Of a stretch of DNA of 64,000 nucleotides, positions 33,982-41,876 are shown in pieces; within the stretch, counting starts at the first letter, position 1, and every line of letters begins with the position of its first letter. Source of the stretch: CAXSEF01 sp964236535 (GTDB lineage: Bacteria; Pseudomonadota; Alphaproteobacteria; Acetobacterales; Acetobacteraceae); assembly GCA_964236535.1 (NCBI GenBank), contig CAXSEF010000008.1:10592-74591 (forward strand), in the 5' to 3' direction. The notes beneath the pieces were generated by a model. It was not told where the DNA came from. It was given only the letters and a program-made list of their open reading frames with translations, and made no database searches. The translations under genes and the position numbers were made by a program.

Positions 33982-35505
33982 ATGGATCTTCCCCTGCTCT
34001 ACAGCGGCACCGACTGGGACTTCGGCACGCTCAGCCGGTCTTACGACGCGATCGAACGCATCGCCGTCGACGAGCTGGGACTGGAGCTGTACCCGAACCG
34101 GATCGAGGTCATCACCTCCGAGCAGATGCTCGACGTCTACACCGCCCACGGCATGCCCCTGAGCTATCGACACTGGTCATACGGCAAGCGCTTCCTGCAG
34201 CACGAAAACAGCTACCGGCGTGGCTATACGAGCCTGGCCTACGAAGTCGTCATCAACTCGAGTCCGTGCATTTCCTACCTGATGGAAGAAAACACCGCGA
34301 CCATGCAGGCGCTGGTGATCGCGCATGCGGCATTCGGCCACAACCACTTCTTCCGCAACAACCACCTGTTCAGGCAGTGGACCGAGGCGTCCGGAATCCT
34401 GGATTACCTCGAGTTCGCCCGCAGCTACATCGCGGGATGCGAGGACAGCCACGGAGTCGCCGCGGTCGAGCGGGTTCTCGACGCCGCGCACAGCCTGTCC
34501 CGCCACGGCGTGCACCGCCATGGCGGCAGCCGGCCGATGAACCTCAAGGCCGAGCAGAAACGCGAGCGCGAACGCCAGGAATACGACGAACGCATGTTCG
34601 ACGACCTGTGGCGCACGCTGCCGGGTGCGAAGCCGAACCCCAGCGTCGACAAGATCGGCGAACGTCGGCGGCGACTCGGCCTGCCGGAGGAAAACCTGCT
34701 CTATTTCCTGGAAAAATCCTCCCCCAAGCTCCAGTCCTGGGAGCGGGAGATCATCCGCATCGTGCGGCTCATCGCGCAGTACTTCTACCCGCAGCCGCAG
34801 GTCAAGCTGATGAACGAGGGCTGCGCCACCTGGGTGCATCAGCGGATCATGACCCGGCTGCACGAGACCGGACGGATCGACGACGCCGCGTTCCTCGAGA
34901 CGCTGCACTCCACCAGCAACGTCATCATGCAGCCAGGCTTCGACCACCCTGCCGGCGGCCCCGGCTTCAATCCCTACGCACTCGGCTACGCGATGATGAC
35001 CGACATCGCCAGGATCTGCGAGCAGCCGACCGCCGAGGATCGCCAGTGGTTCCCGGACATCGCCGGCAACAGCGACGCGATCGGCACGCTGCGGCACGCC
35101 TGGGCCAACTACCGGGACGAGAGCTTCGTGCTGCAGTTCCTCTCCCCCAAGGTCATCCGCGACTTCCGCATGTTCAGGCTGCTGGATGCGACCGCGGAGC
35201 CGACCCTGCTGGTCGACGCCATCCACGACGACGAAGGCTACCGTACCATCCGGCGCAGCCTCGCCCGGTCCTACGATCCGGGAATCAACGACGCGGACGT
35301 GCAGGTGGTGGATGTGGACCTGTCCGGCGACCGCCGCCTGATGCTGCAGCACCGCACGCAAGCCGGGCAGCTGCTGGCGCAAAAGGACGCCGAGGCGACG
35401 CTGCGTCAGCTTGCCACGTTGTGGGGCTACGAGGTCCGGCTGCAGGAAGTCGATGCGCAGAGCGAAGCCGTGCTGGCAACGCATTCCGCAAATCCACCTC
35501 GGTAG
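33982..35505 (+). CDS. spoVR: SpoVR family protein
   Basis: The product (507 residues) belongs to the SpoVR/YcgB family, named for a role in Bacillus spore cortex formation but widespread in non-sporulating bacteria together with prkA and yeaH. Conserved text includes YPNRIEVITSEQMLDVY, MPLSYRHWSYGK, AHAAFGHNHFFRNNHLF, and NEGCATWVHQRIM. The His and Glu/Cys clusters in these last two suggest metal binding, by inference. The ATG at 33982 is close to yeaH (144 bp) and no terminator is visible between them. The last 10 residues (ATHSANPPR) are unconserved. Confidence 0.94.
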   Translation: MDLPLLYSGTDWDFGTLSRSYDAIERIAVDELGLELYPNRIEVITSEQMLDVYTAHGMPLSYRHWSYGKRFLQHENSYRRGYTSLAYEVVINSSPCISYLMEENTATMQALVIAHAAFGHNHFFRNNHLFRQWTEASGILDYLEFARSYIAGCEDSHGVAAVERVLDAAHSLSRHGVHRHGGSRPMNLKAEQKRERERQEYDERMFDDLWRTLPGAKPNPSVDKIGERRRRLGLPEENLLYFLEKSSPKLQSWEREIIRIVRLIAQYFYPQPQVKLMNEGCATWVHQRIMTRLHETGRIDDAAFLETLHSTSNVIMQPGFDHPAGGPGFNPYALGYAMMTDIARICEQPTAEDRQWFPDIAGNSDAIGTLRHAWANYRDESFVLQFLSPKVIRDFRMFRLLDATAEPTLLVDAIHDDEGYRTIRRSLARSYDPGINDADVQVVDVDLSGDRRLMLQHRTQAGQLLAQKDAEATLRQLATLWGYEVRLQEVDAQSEAVLATHSANPPR

Positions 35506-35602
35506 GCCTGAAGCAGGCGTCCGGCGACGGCCGCTGCAGCGAACCCGACCGGGTTCGGCCTGCTCCCGATGCCGGCGTGCCCACACGAGGCCCAGGTGTT
35601 CG

Positions 35603-35833
35603 TCACGCCCTCCAGACAATGCGCGGATGCACGCAATTGCCGGCTCGATAGACCGCGGAACAGGCCGGTGCGAAACGCGGCCGGGCCTGCGTCGGCGTGA
35701 CTGCCATCGGCACGGCGGCTGCGGACGGCCGGACCGCGCCTGGCAGGGCCGGACCGGGACTGCGCGCCAGAATCGCCCCGCCAACAATCAGCCCACCAAC
35801 CAAGGCGCCTCGACACGCGAGCATCGTCTGCAT
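35603..35833 (-). CDS. Small exported protein, unknown function
   Basis: The ATG at 35833 has a strong ribosome site (ggggag, 6-7 nt before) and starts a 76-residue product. Residues 1-27 look like a signal peptide (CRGALVGGLIVGGAILARS). The mature part is Ala/Pro-rich, with two Cys in FAPACSAVYRAGNCVHPRIV, which could form a disulfide. It is convergent with spoVR. No family recognised; the signal-like N-terminus and ribosome site are the only support. The flanks (35506-35602 and 35834-35950) show nothing else. Confidence 0.45.
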   Translation of the reverse strand: MQTMLACRGALVGGLIVGGAILARSPGPALPGAVRPSAAAVPMAVTPTQARPRFAPACSAVYRAGNCVHPRIVWRA

Positions 35834-35950
35834 ATCCACTCCCCACAAGGACCGGGTCAGACGTTAACCTGTTTGCGGAACAAAGCAAGAACGTAAAACT
35901 GGCTTGCACGGCTGGCCCGCATGTCTTGCGATCAGCGCCGTTGTGGCAGC

Positions 35951-36193
35951 GGCCCAGGGCATTGACCTGCAAGCAGGCAAAGCTGGGCTCTCCCTCCGTC
36001 CGCATTCCAATGACCCAGGCGGGTCACCGGACCCTTGCGCGGGCTGCGCCCAGACCCGCCAACGGCCGGAGGCATTGGGAAACCCCGTCCTTGAGCAAAC
36101 GGATTCCAAAGGCTAGGCCTTTGGCGGGGTCCAGAGGCAGAGCCTCTGGCCTTGCTTGCCCAGCCGGTCATTGCTCAAGGCCGCCGGTCTCGG
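35951..36193 (-). repeat. Intergenic hairpin repeat, long form, reversed
   Basis: One of the most complete copies, reversed. It runs from ggcccagggcattgacctgc through the long-form module with a perfect tgaccc/gggtca stem (about 36010-36026), the third hairpin, ccaaaggc/gcctttgg with 'tag' loop, ccagaggc/gcctctgg with 'aga' loop, gccttgcttgcc, and the outer end ggtcattgctcaaggc. It overlaps the last codons of rnhA, so the extreme C-terminus of RNase HI is encoded by repeat DNA. Confidence 0.87.
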
Positions 36194-36726
36194 TCGACCC
36201 TCCCGGACAGCGATAGCCGGGCCAGTGTCGCCAGACCATCCACCCGCTCGTTCATCGTGTTCCCGGAATGGCCGCGCACCCAGCGCCATTCGACCTGGTG
36301 CTTCGCCGCGACATCCAGCAGCCGCCGCCAGAGATCCATGTTCTTCACCGGGTCGCCGGCCGCGTTGCGCCATCCCCTGCGCACCCAGCCGCTACTCCAG
36401 CGCGTGACACCGTTGCGCACATACTCGCTGTCGGTATGCACGACCACCCGGCACGACCGCGTCAGCGCCTCCAGTGCCGCCGCCGCCGCCGTCAGTTCCA
36501 TCCGGTTGTTCGTCGTGGCCGGCTCCGCCCCGCTCAGCTCCCGCTCCCGCCCGCCCGAGACCAGCACCGCCGCCCAGCCGCCCGGCCCCGGATTGGGCTT
36601 GCAGCCGCCATCGGTCCAGATTTCCACGATTAGGGTCTCGGCGGCCGAACCTGCGTCTGCGGGATCGCCGCCAATCCCCTCCGTCGCCGCCGCATCCCTG
36701 CCGTCGTCATCGACGCCGCCGCTCAT
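36175..36726 (-). CDS. rnhA: Ribonuclease HI
   Basis: RNase HI cleaves RNA in RNA-DNA hybrids (R-loops, primers). The catalytic carboxylates are all present: Asp in EIWTDGGCKPNPGPGGW, Glu in NNRMELTAA, Asp in VVHTDSEYVRNG, and the last Asp in RGHSGNTMNERVD. The 183-residue protein carries about 30 extra acidic/Gly residues before the fold if it starts at the ATG at 36726; that ATG overlaps the thrB stop (ATGA), which supports coupled translation. The C-terminal tail overlaps a repeat copy. It is the last gene of the ispH-thrB-rnhA operon, an order common in alphaproteobacteria. Confidence 0.95.
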   Translation of the reverse strand: MSGGVDDDGRDAAATEGIGGDPADAGSAAETLIVEIWTDGGCKPNPGPGGWAAVLVSGGRERELSGAEPATTNNRMELTAAAAALEALTRSCRVVVHTDSEYVRNGVTRWSSGWVRRGWRNAAGDPVKNMDLWRRLLDVAAKHQVEWRWVRGHSGNTMNERVDGLATLARLSLSGRVDRDRRP

Positions 36727-37721
36727 CCGTGCAGCCCGTACGACGACGCCTGCGCCCCCAGGTGGAACCGCAGGCGGCGCAGGTAGGGCAGGGGGTCCTT
36801 GCGCACCACCAGCGCGCCCGGCGGCGTGTTCAGCCAGTCGTACAGCCGGGTCAGCAGGAAGCGGAGCGCGGCACCCTGGCACAGCACCGCGAACGCCGCC
36901 CGTTCCGCGTCCAGCAGCGGCCGCACGGACTCGTAGCCGCCAAGCAGCGCCTCGACCTGCGCGCGACCAAGCTGCGCCGTATGGACCTCGTCCTCGGCCT
37001 CGAAGCACCACGCGTTCACGCAGACCGCCAGGTCGTAGGCCAGCACGTCCGTCGCCGCGAAATAGAAGTCGATCAGCCCCGAAACCTGCCCGTCCAGGAA
37101 GAACACGTTGTCGGGAAACAGGTCGGCGTGGATATGTCCGCGCGGCAGCCCTGCATCCGGGCGGGCCGCCCCGCCGGGCCACCCGTCGAGGATGCGGGCA
37201 AGGGCCACCTCGATCTCGTCGCCAAGACCGGGCTGCACCTCGTCGGCGCGGGCGCGACACCGCCCCAGCAACGGTGCCCAGGCATGCGGACCCAGCGCAT
37301 TCGCGCGCTCGCCCGCGTAGCCGGCTGCGGCACGATGCAGCCCCGCCAGTGCCGCACCGAGCCTGGCGCAATGCTCCACCAGCACGTGGCGCGGCCACAC
37401 GCCCGGCAGGAAGGTGGTGATCGCCGCGTGCCGCGAGCACAGCCGGCGCAGGGCGGCGCCATCGCGGGCCCGTACCGGAAGCGGGCAGGCGATCCCGCGT
37501 GCCGCCAGATGTTCCATCAGGCCGAGGAACCACGGCAGCTCGGCCGGATCGACCCGCCGCTCGTAGAGCGTCAGGATGAAGTCGCCGGCGGTGGTGCGAA
37601 GCTGGAAGTTGCTGTTCTCCACCCCTTCGGCAATGCCGCGGAACGCCACCAGGGTGCCCAGGTCATACTCGCCGAGGAACCGCGTCAGCGCGTCGTCCGA
37701 GACGTCGGTATAGACAGCCAC
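36723..37721 (-). CDS. thrB: Homoserine kinase, type II
   Basis: The enzyme phosphorylates homoserine on the way to threonine. This is the aminoglycoside-phosphotransferase-like form (332 residues), not the GHMP-type of enterobacteria. It has the family start VYTDVSDDALTRFLGEYDLG, the catalytic loop HIHADLFPDNVFFLDG and the metal-binding GLIDFYFAATDVLAYDLA. The start is a GTG at 37721 with a ggagg ribosome site; longer in-frame starts run into ispH. It is 29 bp after ispH and overlaps rnhA by 4 nt. Confidence 0.94.
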   Translation of the reverse strand: MAVYTDVSDDALTRFLGEYDLGTLVAFRGIAEGVENSNFQLRTTAGDFILTLYERRVDPAELPWFLGLMEHLAARGIACPLPVRARDGAALRRLCSRHAAITTFLPGVWPRHVLVEHCARLGAALAGLHRAAAGYAGERANALGPHAWAPLLGRCRARADEVQPGLGDEIEVALARILDGWPGGAARPDAGLPRGHIHADLFPDNVFFLDGQVSGLIDFYFAATDVLAYDLAVCVNAWCFEAEDEVHTAQLGRAQVEALLGGYESVRPLLDAERAAFAVLCQGAALRFLLTRLYDWLNTPPGALVVRKDPLPYLRRLRFHLGAQASSYGLHG

Positions 37722-37750
37722 CCGGCCCCGCTCCTCCGCCCTCCTGCGGC

Positions 37751-38860
37751 CTAGGCCAGCGGCGCCGGGAGCCGGAACGTCACATGCTCCTCGACAACGC
37801 GTCGCTCCTCGATTTCCAGCGACCAGCGCAGGGCGAGCGCGGCAAGCATCTCCTGCACCAGCGCCTCCGGGGCGGAGGCACCGGCGGTGATGCCCAGCGT
37901 CTGCACCCCGTCCAGGATGGACCAGTCCATCTCGCGCACCCGCGGCACCAGCACCGAGCGCCCCGCCCCGGACCGCTCGGCAACCTCGCGCAGCCGCTGC
38001 GAATTCGACGAGTTCGGGCTGCCGATGACAATCACCAGGTCGCAGCCCGGCGCCACCGCCTTGACCGCCTGCTGCCGGTTTGTCGTGGCGTAGCAGATGT
38101 CCTCGCGTTTCGGCCCCTCGATCAGCGGGAACCGCGTGCGCAGCACCTCGACGATCTCGGCGGTATCGTCGACCGACAGCGTGGTCTGCGTGATGAACGC
38201 GAGCATCGATGGCGCAGCCGGCTGCACGCTGCGCGCCTCCCCGGCATCCTGCACCAGCGTCACCGCACCGGCAGGGAGCTGCCCCATGGTGCCGACGACC
38301 TCCGGATGCCCGGCATGCCCGATCATGAGGATGTGCCGCTGCTCCGGGCCGCCGCCCGCGAAATGGCGTTCCGCCTCGCGATGCACCTTGCTGACCAGCG
38401 GGCAGGTGGCGTCCAGGTAGGCAAGGTTGCGCCGCTGCGCCTCGGCCGGCACCGATTTCGGCACCCCGTGCGCGGAGAACACCACGTGCGCGTTGGCCGG
38501 CACCTCGTCCAGCTCCTCGACGAACACCGCGCCCTGCGCCTCGAGCTGCTCCACGACAGTGCGGTTGTGCACGATCTCGTGGCGGACATAGACCGGCGCG
38601 CCGTAGGTCTTCAGCGCCTCCTCCACCACCCGGATCGCCCGGTCGACGCCGGCGCAGAAACCCCGCGGGCCGGCCAGCAGCACCCGCAGCAGCGGCAGGG
38701 CCGCCGGACCGCCCGACGCCCGATTGTCGGATGAGGCCGCCGGGAGCATCATCACACCCGCGGCACCAGGCGCCGCCGCAACGCCAGGTGTCCCCGTCCA
38801 TGTGCCGGCGGGCGCCGCCCACTCGGAGCCGTGGATGTTTGAAGTGCCCATGTCGACCAT
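37751..38860 (-). CDS. ispH: 4-hydroxy-3-methylbut-2-enyl diphosphate reductase
   Basis: IspH makes IPP and DMAPP in the last step of the MEP isoprenoid pathway, using a [4Fe-4S] cluster. The three cluster cysteines are in GPRGFCAGVDRA, YLDATCPLVSKVH and REDICYATTNRQ; the active-site text HEIVHNRTVVE, SAHGVPKSV and GSPNSSNSQRLRE is intact. From the ATG at 38860 the product is 369 residues, about 40 more than usual, with an unconserved Ala/Gly-rich N-terminus; this start has a gga-gag ribosome site. A pair of ATGs at 38749-38752 would give a 333-residue, normal-length protein, so the start is not settled. First gene of the ispH-thrB-rnhA operon. Confidence 0.94.
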   Translation of the reverse strand: MVDMGTSNIHGSEWAAPAGTWTGTPGVAAAPGAAGVMMLPAASSDNRASGGPAALPLLRVLLAGPRGFCAGVDRAIRVVEEALKTYGAPVYVRHEIVHNRTVVEQLEAQGAVFVEELDEVPANAHVVFSAHGVPKSVPAEAQRRNLAYLDATCPLVSKVHREAERHFAGGGPEQRHILMIGHAGHPEVVGTMGQLPAGAVTLVQDAGEARSVQPAAPSMLAFITQTTLSVDDTAEIVEVLRTRFPLIEGPKREDICYATTNRQQAVKAVAPGCDLVIVIGSPNSSNSQRLREVAERSGAGRSVLVPRVREMDWSILDGVQTLGITAGASAPEALVQEMLAALALRWSLEIEERRVVEEHVTFRLPAPLA

Positions 38861-39050
38861 GTGTTCCGCTCTCCGAAGCCTGCGCCGCGACACAAGGACG
38901 CGGCCCGCTCTGCCCTCCATAGACCGCCTTGCGCCACCTGTCCCGTTCTCAGGGCTCATCGCCGCACGGCCGCCGCGGCGCACGGCGACGCCGGTCCGGC
39001 GGCTCGGCCTCGCGACCATCCTCCACCCGCGGCAGGCGGCGCTGCGTGTC

Positions 39051-39587
39051 GTGGCCCGGCGGCGCGGAACGCTCGCCGCAGCGCTGGCCTGCACGGCGGT
39101 GCTCGCCGGCTGCGGTTCGGACGATCCCAACGAATTCCCGCCGGCGTGCCCGGCCGCCTCGATCCTGGCCGACGGCGCCGACCTCACCAGGAACGACGGG
39201 CACGGCTTCGACATCACAAACGTCGTGCTCGACGGACGAATGACCGGGCTGCAGGGCAAATGCCGGCGTTCGGAGGACCACAAGACGCTCGATGCCGAAC
39301 TGCGGGTCGGCATGGACCTGACGCGTGGACCGTCTGCCGCCGGGCGCACCGCGGCTGTCCCCTACTTCGTGGCGGTCTCGCGCGACGATCGTATCCTGGA
39401 CAAGCGGGTCCTCACGATCAACGTCACCTTTCCTGCGAACACCGACCGCCTGCATGTCGACGGCGAGCCGGTGATGCTCGCATTTCCCACGCCGAAGGGC
39501 GTGATCGGCCCGAACTACAAGATCGTGGTCGGGTTCCAGCTCACGCCCCAGGAACTTGCGGCAAATCGGAGGCGAGGTCCGCGTTGA
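39051..39587 (+). CDS. Lipoprotein, unknown function
   Basis: The 178-residue product starts with a compact signal (RRRGTLAAALACTAVLAGC) whose lipobox LAGC gives a lipidated Cys near residue 21, followed by SDD. The mature domain looks beta-rich, with alternating charged strands (FDITNVVLDGRMTG; ITNVTF-type), and two more Cys (PPACPAA and GKCRRS). I do not recognise the family. The start is a GTG at 39051 chosen to place the signal peptide properly; the frame is open upstream to 38724 and overlaps the divergent ispH start, but that text is not signal-like. The GcvH-like gene follows after 76 bp on the same strand. Confidence 0.68.
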   Translation: MARRRGTLAAALACTAVLAGCGSDDPNEFPPACPAASILADGADLTRNDGHGFDITNVVLDGRMTGLQGKCRRSEDHKTLDAELRVGMDLTRGPSAAGRTAAVPYFVAVSRDDRILDKRVLTINVTFPANTDRLHVDGEPVMLAFPTPKGVIGPNYKIVVGFQLTPQELAANRRRGPR

Positions 39588-39663
39588 CCAAGCCGCCACG
39601 ATCCGTGCTGCGCGCCGGCCGCGGCCCGGTGCACCGGGCCTGCTGCATGGAGGAGCGACGGTC

Positions 39664-40041
39664 ATGACGGAGACACGGTTCACGCGCGAACATCTCTGGG
39701 TCCGGCTTGAGGATGACGGCACCGCGACCGTCGGAATGACCGAGCACGGCCAGGACAGCCTGGGCGAGGTGATGTTCGTCGAGCTGCCCGAACTGCACCG
39801 CGACCTGGTCGAAGGCGAGTCGTGCGCCGTCGTCGAAGGCAGTGCCGGGCCCGCGGACATGTTCTCGCCGCTCACCGGAACGGTGTCGGAGGTGAACGAG
39901 CTGGTCGTCGATGACCCGGGTCTGCTGAATCGTGACGCCGAGGGCGAAGCCTGGCTGTTCCGCCTCGAGCTCGACGACGAGGAGGGCTTCGAGACCCTTC
40001 TCGACGACCAGAGCTACGAGAGCTTCATCGAAACCCTGTAG
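39664..40041 (+). CDS. GcvH-like protein lacking the lipoyl lysine
   Basis: The 125-residue protein aligns over its whole length with glycine cleavage H protein: TRFTREHLWVRLEDDGTATVG, MTEHGQDSLGEVMFVELPE, FSPLTGTVSEVNELVVDDPG and FETLLDDQSYESF. The swinging-arm site, normally E-S-V-K in CAVxESVKAASD, reads CAVVEGSAGPAD, so the lysine that carries lipoate is Ala61. It therefore cannot be lipoylated at the usual place and cannot do the standard job. No gcvT or gcvP is nearby. The ATG at 39664 has a ggag-like ribosome site. The upstream lipoprotein gene may be in the same operon. It could be a structural or regulatory relic of GcvH; I am sure of the family, not of the function. Confidence 0.88.
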   Translation: MTETRFTREHLWVRLEDDGTATVGMTEHGQDSLGEVMFVELPELHRDLVEGESCAVVEGSAGPADMFSPLTGTVSEVNELVVDDPGLLNRDAEGEAWLFRLELDDEEGFETLLDDQSYESFIETL

Positions 40042-40070
40042 CACTCCGCGGAGTTCGATCCGAACCGCTC

Positions 40071-40232
40071 CGGCAAGCAAGGCCAGAGGCTCTGCCTCTG
40101 GACTCCGCCAAAGGCCGGGCCTTTGGAATCCATTTGCTTGAGGAGGGGTTTCCAAAGACCCCAGGCCTTTGGCGGGTCTGGGCAGAGCCCAGCCTTGCTT
40201 GGCTTACAGGTCGATGCCGGGGGCCGCTGCCA
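40071..40232 (+). repeat. Intergenic hairpin repeat, short form (clearest reference copy)
   Basis: This copy lies between the convergent GcvH-like and atpF genes. Hairpin 1 is ccagaggc/gcctctgg around tct (40083-40101). Hairpin 2 is ccaaaggc/gcctttgg around cgg (40108-40126). Hairpin 3 is ccaaag/ctttgg with extra pairs (40152-40172). After it come ggcgggtctgggcagagccc and an end block with aggtcgatgccgggggcc. The short form lacks the roughly 60-bp module that the long form has between the third hairpin and the end block. Confidence 0.9.
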
Positions 40233-40254
40233 TGACTAGGCGCACCTCCGCCGC

Positions 40255-40764
40255 TCAGGCCGCCCGCCGCGCCAGCGCCTGCGGCAAGCCGGAAATCGCG
40301 CGGTCGACCAGCGCCGTATCGCCCTGCGCGTCCAGGCGTTCGGCGATCACCGCCGCGGCGGCACGGGTCGCGACGTCGATCGCCGCCAGCCGGACCTCGG
40401 ACAGGGCAGCCTTTTCCGCGGCGCCGATGCGTTCCACCGCCATCCGCTCCCGGCGCCGTCCCGCCGCCTCGGCATCGACATGGGCCTGCGCGGTCACCCG
40501 GGCCGCCTCCGCCTTCGCCTGCTCCAGCAGCGTCACGGCTTCGGCCGACGCGGCCTCCCGCTCAGCCTGGGCGTTGCGCAGCATGGTCTCCGCCTCGGCA
40601 CGCAACCGGGCCGCCTCGTCGAGCTCGCGGCGGATCGCCGCCGCCCGTGCGTCAAGCGTCCCGACGAGCGCGGACCACAGCCTGCGGGCGGCGAGGATCA
40701 CGAACAGCACAAAGGCGATGGCAACCCAGGTCCGGGGATTGCTGAAGAACCGTTCGTCGTGCAT
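40255..40764 (-). CDS. atpF: ATP synthase F0 subunit b
   Basis: Subunit b is the peripheral stalk that holds F1 against F0. The 169-residue product has one N-terminal transmembrane helix (TWVAIAFVLFVILAARRLW) and a long Ala/Glu/Arg-rich coiled coil, as expected. The ATG at 40764 (MHDERFFSNP) has an aggcgag ribosome site; an in-frame ATG at 40809 would add 15 residues and is less likely. It is the last gene of the F0 operon, after atpF'. The repeat copy follows its stop codon. Confidence 0.9.
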   Translation of the reverse strand: MHDERFFSNPRTWVAIAFVLFVILAARRLWSALVGTLDARAAAIRRELDEAARLRAEAETMLRNAQAEREAASAEAVTLLEQAKAEAARVTAQAHVDAEAAGRRRERMAVERIGAAEKAALSEVRLAAIDVATRAAAAVIAERLDAQGDTALVDRAISGLPQALARRAA

Positions 40765-40911
40765 CTCGCCTGATCCTTGCTGTCCGTCCGGACTTCCGGC
40801 CCGACTCATGTTGCGGCTGTCCGGACGGCGCACCGCACAGGTCACGCGACTGCCGGCTCGTCGACGCAGCACCTGGCGAGCCGTCGTGCGTCCTGCCGGA
40901 AATGCGCCGGG

Positions 40912-41541
40912 TCAGGCCACCAGTGCGCGTTCCCGAAGAACACGATCTGTCGCGGTCTGAACCGCCGCCTCGTCAGGCGCCTGGCTGGTCAGGCGCTGAA
41001 CCACCAGGCCGGCCGTCGTCACCGCGATCTCCCGCAGCGCGCCCATCGCCTGGCTGCGAGCCTGGGCGATCTGCCGTTCGGCGGCATCGAGCTGGGCGTC
41101 GAGACGGGCATTGCTCTCCGCCGCCGCCGCCGCCGCCTGGGTCTTCGCGGCCTGGTTGGCAGCGTCCACCGCAGCTCGTGCACCGGCCTGCGCCGACTGT
41201 CGTGCGTGAAGCAGCTCCCGCACGGCCGCGTCGGCATGGAGCTTTGCCGAATGGGCCGCGTGGAGGTCGTTCGCGATCGAGCTCTGCCGCGTCGCGATCA
41301 CGGCTCCCATCATCGGCAGCACCCAGCGCGCGCACAGGACATAGAACGCCGCGAAGATGATGGCGCCCCAGACCACCTGCGACAGCAGCAGGGGATTGCC
41401 GAAATCAAGCTGCGGCATGCCCTTGTGCTGGGTGTCCTGCGCCAGTGCGGCCTGGCTCGATCCAGACATCCCGCTGCCGACCAGCACGGCGGAGACCATG
41501 ACGGCAACCCCGACCACGCGGCGGCCCGACACGCGCATCAT
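40912..41541 (-). CDS. atpF': ATP synthase F0 subunit b'
   Basis: Alphaproteobacteria and cyanobacteria carry a second b subunit that pairs with b in the stalk. The 209-residue product has a cleavable-looking N-terminal segment, then the membrane helix (LLLSQVVWGAIIFAAFYVL) and a long Ala/Gln-rich coiled coil. The family text GMPQLDFGNPLLLSQ and LPMMGAVIATRQSSIANDL is present. The ATG at 41541 is preferred to a GTG at 41550. The N-terminus is longer than in most b' proteins, with a hydrophobic stretch (VVGVAVMVSAVLVGSGM) that may be a signal peptide. It lies 22 bp after atpE. Confidence 0.9.
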   Translation of the reverse strand: MMRVSGRRVVGVAVMVSAVLVGSGMSGSSQAALAQDTQHKGMPQLDFGNPLLLSQVVWGAIIFAAFYVLCARWVLPMMGAVIATRQSSIANDLHAAHSAKLHADAAVRELLHARQSAQAGARAAVDAANQAAKTQAAAAAAESNARLDAQLDAAERQIAQARSQAMGALREIAVTTAGLVVQRLTSQAPDEAAVQTATDRVLRERALVA

Positions 41542-41563
41542 CTGCCCCACGCGTCGCGTCGTC

Positions 41564-41788
41564 TCAGGTGAACAGGATCAGGAACGCGATCAGCAGAGCG
41601 AACAACGCCACCGCCTCCGTCAGCGCGAACCCCAGGATGCCCATCGGGAACACGATGTTGCGGGAGGACGGGTTGCGGGCCACCGAGGTGATCAGCGAGG
41701 CGAAAATGTTGCCGATGCCGATGCCGACGCCGGCAAGTGCGATGACGGCCAGACCGGCTCCGAGAGACTTTGCGGCGACTGGATCCAT
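41564..41788 (-). CDS. atpE: ATP synthase F0 subunit c
   Basis: The 74-residue proteolipid forms the rotor ring. It has two helices, with GVGIGIGNIF in the first, the polar loop ARNPSS, and the ion-binding Glu58 in GFALTEAVALFALL. The residues around Glu58 do not show the extra polar ligands of sodium-type rings, so proton coupling is expected. The start MDPVAAKSLGAGLA is standard for the alphaproteobacteria. It is third in the operon. Confidence 0.96.
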   Translation of the reverse strand: MDPVAAKSLGAGLAVIALAGVGIGIGNIFASLITSVARNPSSRNIVFPMGILGFALTEAVALFALLIAFLILFT

Positions 41789-41876
41789 AAAAACGTTCCT
41801 TCCTGGTGGGACTGCAGTGGTGGCGGCGGGTGGATGAAGCGATGTGGTCGGCAGAGGCTCTGCCGGCCACTCGATG

